A DNA stretch of 64,000 nucleotides from the NCBI RefSeq assembly GCF_015057245.1, contig NZ_SVET01000001.1:310001-374000 (forward strand), given 5' to 3'. The DNA comes from Pseudobutyrivibrio ruminis (GTDB lineage Bacteria > Bacillota > Clostridia > Lachnospirales > Lachnospiraceae). A program made the translations under genes and the position numbers. Every line of letters starts with the position of its first letter. Within the stretch, counting starts at the first letter, position 1. This document shows positions 19,085-26,352 of this stretch, one piece after another. The notes beneath the pieces were generated by a model. The model was not told where the DNA came from. It saw only the letters and a program-made list of their open reading frames with translations, and made no database searches.

Positions 19085-19645
19085 TTATTTTCCCTTTACA
19101 ATTATACCGTCTACCATTACATCCACAACTTCCGCTAAAGCTGTAGGATAATCTTTAGCACTTTCCTGAAGGAAGTCTCCCATTAAAAGTTGCTCTACAC
19201 ATGCTTCATACATAAGCTTGAAGATATTAAGGTCAATCTCTCTGATTTCGCCTTCAGCAATGCCGCCCTTTAAAAGGTCGATTGTCTTGTCCCAGCCGCT
19301 ATCCAATCTCTCCTGCATAATCTCGTATGCCTTAGGATACTTTGTAGCCAACTGGTGCATCGCTGTATATTCAAAGCCATAGTAAGACTCAGGTAAAACA
19401 GACAAAATACTACGAATCTTCTCTATTCTAGTAAGACTATTATCGTAATAAATCTTATCCTCTGATTCCTTAATAAGGTCAAAAGCAAAATTCATCATCT
19501 CACACATAAGCTCATTCTTATCTGTGAAAATCGTATAAATGGTTTTCTTGCTCATTTTCATTTCTGAAGCAATATCATCCATTGTAAATTTCGGACCTTT
19601 TTCTCTGAAAACCTTTAAGGCTCCCTCTAATATTCGTTCGTTCAT
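19085..19645 (-). CDS. TetR-family transcriptional regulator
   Basis: A DNA-binding repressor of about 186 residues. The N-terminal helix-turn-helix is FTMDDIASEMKMSKKTIY (about 20-37), followed by DKNELM and an all-helical ligand domain without obvious family identity. Two adjacent ATG codons are available; I chose the second (19643-19645) because GGGAG is then 6 nt away rather than 3. It is the first gene of the galactoside operon, and an inverted repeat flanks its promoter's -10 box, so it likely represses itself and the whole operon. The inducer is unknown; a TetR instead of LacI/AraC regulator for such an operon is less common. Confidence 0.88.
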   Translation of the reverse strand: MNERILEGALKVFREKGPKFTMDDIASEMKMSKKTIYTIFTDKNELMCEMMNFAFDLIKESEDKIYYDNSLTRIEKIRSILSVLPESYYGFEYTAMHQLATKYPKAYEIMQERLDSGWDKTIDLLKGGIAEGEIREIDLNIFKLMYEACVEQLLMGDFLQESAKDYPTALAEVVDVMVDGIIVKGK

Positions 19646-19678
19646 CATAAACTCCCAAAAACTATAATTTATATATTC

Positions 19679-19723
19679 AGTTTCCTATAGCTAAATTATA
19701 CTAAAGTCTGGAAACTATCTCAA
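19679..19723 (-). promoter_or_regulatory. Promoter and probable TetR operator of the galactoside operon
   Basis: On the minus strand TTGAGA (19718-19723) and TATAAT (19695-19700) have a 17-bp spacer. A perfect 7-bp inverted repeat, AGTTTCC (19710-19716 on the minus strand) and GGAAACT (19679-19685), flanks the -10 box, one half in the spacer and one near the start site. A dimer or pair of dimers bound there would block polymerase. Confidence 0.65.
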
Positions 19724-19770
19724 TACAATTCCGTTTATACAATTTTCACAATATCTTCAAATTGTTTTTG

Positions 19771-19799
19771 TTGACAAATGACAAATATGGGTTTAATAT
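19771..19799 (+). promoter_or_regulatory. Strong promoter of the 42-codon gene
   Basis: A consensus TTGACA (19771-19776) and TAATAT (19794-19799) are separated by 17 bp. The next gene begins about 40 nt downstream of the expected start. Confidence 0.8.
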
Positions 19800-19844
19800 A
19801 TCTGCTGTAACAAAGATAAAGAGAGATTTTAGGAGGAAATTAGA

Positions 19845-19973
19845 ATGTTCGAAGAAGTATCATTCCAAATGTACAGCGTGTATGCTGATTACGAAAAATA
19901 CTGCGCAAGAAAGAAGCAGGAAGGCGTTGAACCAGTTTCATTTTTCAAGTACGCCTTTGGACAGTTCGACTAA
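19845..19973 (+). CDS. Small soluble protein (42 aa), unknown function
   Basis: The ATG at 19845 follows AGGAGGAAATTAGA, an ideal ribosome site, and the frame closes with TAA just before a strong terminator. The product starts MFEEVSFQMYSVYADYEKY and ends FFKYAFGQFD. It is charged and aromatic, with no signal or membrane segment. The consensus promoter, ribosome site and terminator form a complete, highly expressed-looking unit, which is why I call it a gene despite its size. I do not recognise it. It stands immediately beside the giant palindrome at 20039-20726; a functional link is possible but only suggested by position. Confidence 0.75.
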   Translation: MFEEVSFQMYSVYADYEKYCARKKQEGVEPVSFFKYAFGQFD

Positions 19974-19999
19974 GAACTGTTTTCACTACAAAAACAACA

Positions 20000-20026
20000 G
20001 GGACTCCCAATCGGGAGTCCCTTTCT
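20000..20026 (+). terminator. Terminator of the 42-codon gene
   Basis: GGGACTCCC, loop AATC, GGGAGTCCC with perfect 9-bp pairing, followed by TTTCTTATT. Confidence 0.9.
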
Positions 20027-20340
20027 TATTGTCCCCACAATTCCCATGCCCCTCTCTCATCTTCAGGGCATTTTGCACCCCGCCACCACAAAACTACGCC
20101 AGCCCCAGCCCTAAGAAGGTACCTGCCACCGAAATCCCTGCACGATTTTGCGAAGATTATTGATTTTCTTAGTGGGCAAAGGGAGCTTTTAGCAGGTGTC
20201 CTTTCACTGGTTTTGCAATGCGAAGCTAATGTATGTAGAGGGCAGACATGTTTAAACACATTATTATCTCCACACAAATTTAGGATAATTGAGCTCATAC
20301 TCCGTTTGCCAAGAAAATTTAGAAAGGGGATTTTGGATGT

Positions 20341-20413
20341 TTATGCGCCGCCCTTTAACTCAGTCCGTTTCGTTGTCGGGCTCTCGGCGCCGTCCATGGC
20401 GCCTCACGCATAA
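20341..20413. other. Conserved apex of palindrome A (7-bp stem plus 59-nt tip)
   Basis: TTATGCG/CGCATAA closes a 59-nt tip (20348-20406) that is 56/59 identical to the tip of palindrome B read on the opposite strand. Within the tip, AGTCCG (20362-20367) can pair with CGGGCT (20377-20382) around a 9-nt loop. GGCGCC (20386-20391) can pair with GGCGCC (20398-20403) around GTCCAT. The predicted shape is a three-way junction at the end of a very long helix. The strand that acts, if it acts as RNA, is not clear. Confidence 0.88.
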
Positions 20414-20689
20414 TCATCTCAAAATACCCCTTTCTAATTTTCTAGTCTCACTCCAAATGTCGCTGCAATTATTCCTAAATTTGCTGTGGAGATATAACTT
20501 GAGAAGATAGTATGTCTGCCCTCAGCATACATCGGCGTTAGCAGTGCAAAGAATTGAAAGAACACCTGCATATAAAAAAAGCGACACTGCCCACTTAGAA
20601 AATCATAATCTGAATGCAATGTGCAGGGATTTGGTGGTAGGGACCGCCTTAGGGGCCGGGGCTGGCGATAAATATACTATGGCGGGGTG

Positions 20690-20719
20690 CAAAAATGCCC
20701 CTGGGGTTACCAGGGGCAT
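20690..20719 (-). terminator. Terminator of nfnAB, inside palindrome A
   Basis: On the minus strand CCTGG and flanking bases give a 10-bp stem (20695-20704 with 20710-20719, 5-nt loop), followed by five T. It is the outer end of the right palindrome arm. The left arm carries a weaker mirror copy (ATGCCC...GGGCATTTT) pointing inward on the plus strand. Confidence 0.85.
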
Positions 20720-20731
20720 GGGAATTTGAGT

Positions 20732-22117
20732 TTATTTTGACTGGAAGTACTTGTCGATGGCAGCTGCGGCTGTTTTGCCGGCTCCCATGGCGAGGATTAC
20801 TGTTGCAGCACCAGTTACGGCATCACCACCAGCGTAAACGCCAGTCTTTGTGGTTGCACCATCTTCTGTTGCAATTAAGCATCCTTTCTTGTTTGTCTCA
20901 AGTCCAGCTGTTGTGCTAGAGATAAGTGGGTTTGGTGAAGTACCAAGAGACATGATAACTGTGTCACATTCGATTTCGTACTCACTGCCAGGGATTTCTA
21001 CTGGTCTACGACGACCTGAAGCGTCTGGCTCACCAAGTTCCATCTTGATAATCTTGCATCCGCGAACTGCACCTTCCTCGTTGACAAGGATTTCTACAGG
21101 ATTCTGAAGAAGATCAAAGATTACGCCTTCTTCCTTTGCGTGATGTACTTCTTCTGCTCTTGCTGGAAGCTCTGCTTCGCTACGACGGTATACAACGTGT
21201 ACCTCAGCTCCAAGACGAAGTGCTGTACGAGCTGCATCCATAGCTACGTTACCGCCACCAACAACAACTACTTTCTTACCGCGAGCGATTGGAGTGTCAT
21301 AGCCTTCCTTGAATGCCTTCATAAGATTGTTTCTTGTAAGGAATTCGTTTGCAGAGAATACTCCGTTTGCCTGCTCGCCAGGAATATGCATAAACATTGG
21401 AAGACCTGCTCCTGAGCCGATAAATACAGCTTCAAAGCCTTCCTGTTCAATAAGCTCATCAATTGTAATAGAACGACCAATGATTACGTTCTTTTCGAAT
21501 TTAACGCCAAGAGCCTTTACGTTCTCAACTTCAGCCTTAACAACCTTGTCCTTTGGAAGACGGAACTCAGGAATACCGTATACTAATACACCACCCATTT
21601 CGTGAAGTGCTTCAAATACAGTAACATCGTATCCAGCCTTTGCAAGATCTCCAGCAGCTGTAAGACCTGAAGGGCCTGAACCGATAACTGCAACCTTGTG
21701 ACCGTTTGGAGTAGATGTGTTCTTTGGCTTGATTCCGTTTTCTCTAGCCCAGTCAGCAACGAAACGCTCAAGCTTACCGATTGCAACGGCTTCGCCCTTG
21801 ATTCCACGAACACACTGACCTTCGCACTGTGATTCCTGAGGACATACACGACCGCAAACTGCAGGAAGTGCTGAAGACTCAGAAATGATTTCGTAAGCTC
21901 TCTCGAAGTTACGATTCTTAACCTGCTCGATAAATGCAGGAATATTGATAGATACAGGACATCCGCCTACGCATTTAGGATTCTTGCAGTTTAAGCAACG
22001 GCTTGCTTCTGCAACTGCCTCTTCCTCTGTATATCCAAGACATACTTCATCGAAGTTTGTAGCACGAACCTTTGGATCCTGCTCAGAAATAGGTACTCTA
22101 ACCATCATATCTGCCAT
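20732..22117 (-). CDS. nfnB: NfnB: NADPH-linked flavoprotein subunit of the NAD(P) transhydrogenase Nfn
   Basis: Large subunit of the NADH-dependent reduced ferredoxin:NADP oxidoreductase, which bifurcates electrons in the cytoplasm. It has 461 residues. Iron-sulfur cysteine motifs are CLNCKNPKC (about 41-49) and CGRVCPQESQCEGQC (about 88-102). The FAD loop is VIGSGPSGLTAAG (about 148-160) and the NADP loop VVVGGGNVAMDAAR. The family is often annotated GltA or SudA because it resembles the glutamate synthase small subunit. The gene overlaps nfnA by one base (TAATG), and no glutamate synthase large subunit is nearby, which supports the Nfn assignment. GGAGGTG precedes the ATG. Confidence 0.92.
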   Translation of the reverse strand: MADMMVRVPISEQDPKVRATNFDEVCLGYTEEEAVAEASRCLNCKNPKCVGGCPVSINIPAFIEQVKNRNFERAYEIISESSALPAVCGRVCPQESQCEGQCVRGIKGEAVAIGKLERFVADWARENGIKPKNTSTPNGHKVAVIGSGPSGLTAAGDLAKAGYDVTVFEALHEMGGVLVYGIPEFRLPKDKVVKAEVENVKALGVKFEKNVIIGRSITIDELIEQEGFEAVFIGSGAGLPMFMHIPGEQANGVFSANEFLTRNNLMKAFKEGYDTPIARGKKVVVVGGGNVAMDAARTALRLGAEVHVVYRRSEAELPARAEEVHHAKEEGVIFDLLQNPVEILVNEEGAVRGCKIIKMELGEPDASGRRRPVEIPGSEYEIECDTVIMSLGTSPNPLISSTTAGLETNKKGCLIATEDGATTKTGVYAGGDAVTGAATVILAMGAGKTAAAAIDKYFQSK

Positions 22118-23007
22118 TATTTGTCACCTCCACAATTTCCACATCCACCGTGATGAGTGTCACCTTCCTGAAGCTTAAGAAGTGCTCTTCCTTCTTCAGT
22201 CTTGTACTGCTTAGCACGAGCCATAGCCTGATCAAAGTCAACTAAGTGACCATCAAACTCAGGCCCGTCTACACATGCGAATTTAACTTCATCACCAACT
22301 ACAAGTCGACAAGCACCACACATACCTGTACCATCAACCATGATTGGGTTCATAGATACAACTGTAGGGATGCCAAGCTCCTTTGTAAGGAGGCAAACAA
22401 ATTTCATCATAATCATAGGACCGATTGCAACACAGTGGTCGAAGCTCTTTCCTGCATCAATAAGAGCCTGAAGCTGCTGGCAACCATTTCCATGGAATCC
22501 ATAGCTTCCATCATCTGTAGCAAGATAAAGCTCTGTAGCTACTGCTCTCATTTCATCCTCATAGAAAAGGATATCCTTTGTACGAGCACCGATAATAACT
22601 GTTGAATCAACACCGTGCTCCTTGAGCCATTTAACCTGTGGATAAACTGGTGCAGTTCCAACACCACCTGCGATGAATACGATTTTCTTTTTCTTTGTCT
22701 CTTCAAGGTTCTCCTCGATGCAAAGCTCTGAAGGCTGACCTAAAGGACCAACGAAATCATCAAATGCATCTCCTTCGTTAAGTAAAGCCATGCGCTCAGT
22801 TGAAGCACCAACTGTCTGGAATACAATAGTAACTGTGCCTTCGTTTCTATCGTAGTCACATATAGTAAGAGGAATTCTTTCTCCTTCTTCATCAATTTTA
22901 ACAATGATAAACTGACCTGGTAGACATCCTGAAGCAACTCTAGGGGCTTTTACTACCATAAGGTAAATCTTATCTGAAAGCATTTCCTTCTTTAAGATTT
23001 GATACAT
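22117..23007 (-). CDS. nfnA: NfnA: FAD/[2Fe-2S] NADH-side subunit of Nfn
   Basis: Partner of NfnB. The 296-residue ferredoxin reductase-like protein has an FAD site (RIPLTICDY near 44 and GASTERM near 67). A NAD-binding Rossmann part contains GGVGTAPVYPQ. The C-terminal [2Fe-2S] cluster is GMCGACRL...FACVDGPEFDGH. The start is ATG 23005-23007, with AAGGAG 8 nt upstream; a frame extension of eight codons upstream lacks its own ribosome site. A Gly/His/Cys tail (HHGGCGNCGG) ends the protein and might bind metal. Together with NfnB it balances NADH, NADPH and ferredoxin in fermentation. Confidence 0.91.
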   Translation of the reverse strand: MYQILKKEMLSDKIYLMVVKAPRVASGCLPGQFIIVKIDEEGERIPLTICDYDRNEGTVTIVFQTVGASTERMALLNEGDAFDDFVGPLGQPSELCIEENLEETKKKKIVFIAGGVGTAPVYPQVKWLKEHGVDSTVIIGARTKDILFYEDEMRAVATELYLATDDGSYGFHGNGCQQLQALIDAGKSFDHCVAIGPMIMMKFVCLLTKELGIPTVVSMNPIMVDGTGMCGACRLVVGDEVKFACVDGPEFDGHLVDFDQAMARAKQYKTEEGRALLKLQEGDTHHGGCGNCGGDK

Positions 23008-23041
23008 AAAATAGACTCCTTCCCTTTTCACATTTCTATAT

Positions 23042-23070
23042 AATGTATATCATTTCTTTAGCTTTGTAAA
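23042..23070 (-). promoter_or_regulatory. Probable promoter of nfnAB
   Basis: On the minus strand TTTACA (23065-23070) and TACATT (23042-23047) are 17 bp apart. The match is moderate. Confidence 0.5.
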
Positions 23071-23124
23071 GTACTAAAGCGATTTTATGTCCATAAAAGT
23101 TTAAATATTTAAAATTATAATTAT

Positions 23125-23184
23125 GCAAAAGATTACCCCACACACCATAGATAATTGTCCACTATTATGAATGTTGTGTGGGGT
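23125..23184 (-). terminator. Likely terminator after the CobW-type GTPase pair
   Basis: ACCCCACACA and TGTGTGGGGT (23135-23144, 23175-23184) pair around a 30-nt loop. On the minus strand the stem is followed by AATCTTTTGC. The long loop and broken T run make it weaker than others here. Confidence 0.55.
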
Positions 23185-23204
23185 TACATTTGATGTAACT
23201 TTAT

Positions 23205-24161
23205 TTAACTAAAATAAACCAATTCATCTTCTGGCTTTTCTGTAGGCTCTACCGATACTGGATAGAGAACAGGGCCTTTTCCTTTGTATTCTTTTGCGAA
23301 TTCTACTTTAATAGTAGCTGTAATATCAATCCAGCTTCTGTGGCCTAAAGTAGATGCCTTATCCCACTTGCATTTCATGCCGAGGAACTGAATATCCTCA
23401 ACACAACATGTCATTGCAAATCTACCTGGAATAAATACATCTCTTCTAAGCTTTCCATCATTTGGATTGTAAACTAAACCAGTGAAGTGGATTGTTTTGC
23501 CATCGTATTTCTTTGGCGAATCCATACAATCCATAAACCATAAAGCATAATCAGCATCAGAAATCTCGATGATATCTGCATTTATATCAAATGGAAGCTC
23601 CTCTGGTGAATCATCAATTGATCCATCTGCACGCTCATAAACGATCTGTGCTGGTCTATTCATTGATTTGATTTGTCCACGGAACTTTGACTTTGGAGTG
23701 GCATCAGTACATCTGTTGAAGATAACTACTTCTGCCTTAAAGAGCTGCTCCATCATCATGGTACGCATGTTGTTAAGGTAGTTTTCAAATGTAGTAGCAT
23801 CAACAGTAGCCAGTGACTGTGCTGGTACCCATCCTTCTGGAAGTGGCTCGTCATAAATATGATCCACACCCCATGTACCGTTATACTCAAGGAAAACTAC
23901 ATCTGGATTATATTCATTTGAAATCTTTGTAAGATTTTCAAGATTGAACTCATCCTCTGATTCGATTGTAGCAACCTTTGCATTGATTGTCTTAAGCTTT
24001 TCGATGTCGTATTCAACATCGCCATCCTCACAAGACAAAATGAGGATTCTATCGTCTCCACCCTGAGTGAAGTCATTTTCGAACAATGTCTCCTGGATAA
24101 GGGTAGTTTTTCCACTATCCATAAATCCAGTGAAGACATAAACTGGTATATCTTTTGCCAT
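23205..24161 (-). CDS. COG0523/CobW-type P-loop GTPase fused to a YcgQ (DUF1980)-like C-terminal domain
   Basis: The 318-residue protein begins with a G3E P-loop, TGFMDSGKTTLIQ (about 11-23). The typical CxCC motif of this family is absent; SCEDGD stands near its place. The last 110 residues look unlike the CobW C-terminal domain. They contain GRFAMTCCVEDIQFLGMKC, then a W-I-x-I-x-A-T-I strand and a P-[TE]-x-P-x-[DE]-x-[LY]-V-Y ending. That arrangement resembles the C-terminal domain of YcgQ (DUF1980/TIGR03943). It lies 36 bp behind a His-rich COG0523 protein, so both likely serve metal delivery or homeostasis. Metal identity (zinc or another) is inference. Confidence 0.75.
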   Translation of the reverse strand: MAKDIPVYVFTGFMDSGKTTLIQETLFENDFTQGGDDRILILSCEDGDVEYDIEKLKTINAKVATIESEDEFNLENLTKISNEYNPDVVFLEYNGTWGVDHIYDEPLPEGWVPAQSLATVDATTFENYLNNMRTMMMEQLFKAEVVIFNRCTDATPKSKFRGQIKSMNRPAQIVYERADGSIDDSPEELPFDINADIIEISDADYALWFMDCMDSPKKYDGKTIHFTGLVYNPNDGKLRRDVFIPGRFAMTCCVEDIQFLGMKCKWDKASTLGHRSWIDITATIKVEFAKEYKGKGPVLYPVSVEPTEKPEDELVYFS

Positions 24162-24197
24162 ATTAACCTCTATTAACTAAATCTAACGAACTACGGA

Positions 24198-25325
24198 TTA
24201 AAGACCGAAAAGCTCCTCGAGCTTGTGCTCATCAACATCTGCACCGATTACAACAAGACGTCCTGTGTAGTCTGGCTCGCCAGTTCTAAGCTCGTATTCA
24301 CCGTCAACGAAGTCGAAGTAAATCCAACCGCCGTTAACATCCTCAACCATACCCTTTGAACGGATGATGGTGCCGTAATCTGTTGTGTCAGCAAATGCCT
24401 TCAAAGCCTTTTCGATTGTAGACTTTTCGAACTTGTGAGGAGTCTCAATTCCCCATGTATCGAATACTTCATCAGCATGGTGATGATGGTGATCATGGCA
24501 ACCACATGTGCAGTTCTCATCATGCTCATGATGGTGATGCTCATGTTCCTCGTGATCATGGTCGTGATCGTGATGATGCTCATGCTCCTCGTGATCGTGG
24601 TCATGGTCATGATGATGCTCGTGCTCCTCATGATCGTGGTCGTGATCGTGATGATGCTCATGCTCATGTTCTTCCTCTTCATGCTCGTGAGCTTCTTCTG
24701 CAAGATGCTTCATATCTGAAGCAAGGTTGTCCTGTCCTTCCATAACTGAAAGAAGCTTTTCTCCTGAGATTTCATCCCATGGAGTTGTAATGATAGCAGC
24801 CTTTGGATTAAGCTTCTGAATCTGCTTTACACAGAACTCAAGCTGATCCTCTGTAGCTGTCTGTGAACGTGAAAGTACAACTGTTGTAGCGAACTCGATC
24901 TGGTTGTTGAAGAACTCACCAAAGGCCTTCATCTGCTTTGAAGCCTTAAGTGCATTAACAACTGTAACAAGACCAGTAAGCTTAACATCTGCTGTCTCCT
25001 CAAGCTTGATAACAGATGTCATAACATCTGAAAGCTTACCAACGCCTGATGGCTCGATAAGGATTCTGTCTGGAGAGAATTTTTCAAGAACTTCGTGTAA
25101 GTTCTTATCGAAGTCTCCAACAAGTGAACAGCAAATACATCCTGAGTTCATTTCTGAAATAGTGATACCAGCGTCCTTAAGGAAGCCACCATCGATACCT
25201 ACTTCACCAAACTCATTTTCAATAAGAACTACTTTCTCACCCTTGTATGCTTCTTCAAGCATTTTCTTGATGTAAGTAGTCTTTCCTGCACCTAAAAATC
25301 CTGAAATTATATCAATCTTTGTCAT
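24198..25325 (-). CDS. COG0523/CobW-family GTPase with His/Asp/Glu-rich tract (metal chaperone)
   Basis: A 375-residue G3E GTPase. GFLGAGKTT (9-17) is the P-loop and CICC (64-67) the family metal site. The conserved ENEFGEVGIDG near 36 is also present. Between about residues 185 and 275 lies a tract dominated by His, Asp and Glu containing three exact-length copies of a 13-residue unit, then CTCGCHDHHHHH. Such tracts store or bind zinc, nickel or cobalt in related proteins. The C-terminal CobW_C domain (about 290-375) is intact. It is the first of two adjacent COG0523 genes. Zinc chaperoning like YciC/ZagA is the likeliest role; cobalt supply is possible because of the nearby B12 operon, though they are 4 kb apart. 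Confidence 0.9.
   Translation of the reverse strand: MTKIDIISGFLGAGKTTYIKKMLEEAYKGEKVVLIENEFGEVGIDGGFLKDAGITISEMNSGCICCSLVGDFDKNLHEVLEKFSPDRILIEPSGVGKLSDVMTSVIKLEETADVKLTGLVTVVNALKASKQMKAFGEFFNNQIEFATTVVLSRSQTATEDQLEFCVKQIQKLNPKAAIITTPWDEISGEKLLSVMEGQDNLASDMKHLAEEAHEHEEEEHEHEHHHDHDHDHEEHEHHHDHDHDHEEHEHHHDHDHDHEEHEHHHHEHDENCTCGCHDHHHHHADEVFDTWGIETPHKFEKSTIEKALKAFADTTDYGTIIRSKGMVEDVNGGWIYFDFVDGEYELRTGEPDYTGRLVVIGADVDEHKLEELFGL
24548..24664 (-). repeat. Three tandem 39-bp units encoding the His-rich tract
   Basis: Units at 24548-24586, 24587-24625 and 24626-24664 are each exactly 39 bp and encode a His/Asp/Glu 13-mer. They differ only at scattered, mostly third-codon positions, so the array expanded in frame and then drifted. 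Confidence 0.88.
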
Positions 25326-25462
25326 ATTAAAAACCTCTCTTTTCCAAAGAATATATTATAAACCCACTAACGAAATATAATAGCACAGAATTGTGAAAAG
25401 TTCTATAGTTATCATTGTATTAATTGTGTGCAATTTATTTATATTTTTTGGAAAAGGGATAC

Positions 25463-25492
25463 AAAAAAAGGTTGCCTATTTCTAGGCAACCT
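25463..25492 (-). terminator. Terminator of the ptsG-glcT operon
   Basis: On the minus strand AGGTTGCCTA, loop GAAA, TAGGCAACCT, followed by a run of seven T. It lies 8 bp after the glcT stop codon. Confidence 0.92.
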
Positions 25493-25500
25493 AAAAGTAT

Positions 25501-26334
25501 CTAGTTCATTTCATCAAGAGCGACTCTTTCGATATGCATTGCTAAGTACCCGATTTCAGCCTGGTGAATTTCTTTTCCCAAGCTCACTCCTAGCTCTTTA
25601 CATATCTTCTGAGACATCTTAAATGAATTAGCAGCAGAGGCGTTGATATAATCGTTCATATCAAGTTTAATCACCTCGCCGTTCAAAGTTCGGGCAATCA
25701 TGTATCTTATATGATTCAACAACCTATTATAGGACAATGAAGTTGTGTCTATCTTTTTTCCCGTTTCTTTCTCTACCATGGTGACACATTCTCGGACAGC
25801 CTCAGCCATTTGCATAGCAGACGAAACTGCCTGATCCATAATAGATGAATGTATATGCAAAGCTATATATCCGATTTCGTCGTCGGTAAGCTCTACGTCA
25901 AGACGTTCCTTCAAAAGACCTTTAGCGTTTTCTGCCACTTTAAATTCAGCGTGGAACAAAACTCTAATGTCGTCCGTTAAGGGGTTTCTAAGTTGCTCAT
26001 TGTTTTTGCTACGTTTAACGGCAAATTCAATGTGGTCAGCCAAAGGCAACATAACGTCTCTGTCGATTGTTTTGAATGCTGCCTCTGCTCTGTCCAGAAT
26101 CTCATTCGCGATTTCAAGATATACAGGGTCAATTGTTGTAGCTAATTCCTTTTTTCCACCTCGCTCGGTAGATTCTTTTAAGGAATAAACCTTATGTTCT
26201 TCTGATACTTCTATCGTTTCACTAACATGCTTGCCGAAGCCAATTCCCTTGCCCATAATAAGGTACTCTTGGGTTGTATTATCCAAGATGCCAATCAGCG
26301 CATTGTGATTTAGAACTTTTTCAACTCTATACAT
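25501..26334 (-). CDS. glcT: BglG/GlcT-family transcriptional antiterminator
   Basis: An RNA-binding antiterminator controlled by PTS phosphorylation. The 277-residue protein has the N-terminal CAT RNA-binding domain (about 1-55, VEKVLNHNALI and GKGIGFGK). Two PRD domains follow, with conserved histidines at DHIEFAVKR and ALHIHSS in PRD1 and IRYMIARTL and LAMHIER in PRD2. The start is ATG 26332-26334 with AGGAG 5 nt upstream. It follows ptsG by 18 bp, unlike Bacillus subtilis where glcT precedes ptsG. The RNA site ahead of ptsG resembles a GlcT target, so I assign GlcT rather than LicT. Confidence 0.88.
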   Translation of the reverse strand: MYRVEKVLNHNALIGILDNTTQEYLIMGKGIGFGKHVSETIEVSEEHKVYSLKESTERGGKKELATTIDPVYLEIANEILDRAEAAFKTIDRDVMLPLADHIEFAVKRSKNNEQLRNPLTDDIRVLFHAEFKVAENAKGLLKERLDVELTDDEIGYIALHIHSSIMDQAVSSAMQMAEAVRECVTMVEKETGKKIDTTSLSYNRLLNHIRYMIARTLNGEVIKLDMNDYINASAANSFKMSQKICKELGVSLGKEIHQAEIGYLAMHIERVALDEMN

Positions 26335-26352
26335 CTGATCTCCTAAATACAT

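Larger units (their letters stand above)
20039..20726. repeat. Giant imperfect palindrome A (688 bp foldback element)
   Basis: The two halves are imperfect reverse complements along their whole length. Paired blocks can be read from outside in. AATTCCCATGCCCCT at 20039-20053 pairs with its complement at 20712-20726. GAGGGCAGACAT at 20238-20249 pairs with 20512-20523, and TTATGCG at 20341-20347 pairs with CGCATAA at 20407-20413. Position sums stay near 40,760 throughout, so this is one continuous foldback and not scattered repeats. By eye the arms match at about three positions in four, with small bulges. It fills the space between the small gene's terminator and the nfnB stop codon. No convincing protein frame, transposase or target duplication is seen. 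The tip is shared with the element at 62368-63064. Confidence 0.93.

Noticed and set aside
20039..20726. Interpreting the palindromes as insertion sequences or MITEs.
   Set aside because: No transposase and no flanking target duplication is seen at either copy, and the arms are far longer than in usual MITEs. An ancient foldback transposon cannot be fully excluded.
20026..20729. Several frames of 60-90 codons on both strands within palindrome A.
   Set aside because: They have no ribosome sites or recognisable domains. Overlapping frames on both strands are expected when two arms are reverse complements.
24548..24664. Regular repeats that could suggest a CRISPR-like array.
   Set aside because: The units are contiguous, in frame with a coding sequence, and have no spacers.
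25422..25435. AATTG-TGTG-CAATT as a possible Zur or other metalloregulator operator before the His-rich COG0523 gene.
   Set aside because: It is a short perfect repeat but does not fit the known Zur box, and lies about 100 bp upstream with no clear promoter alignment.
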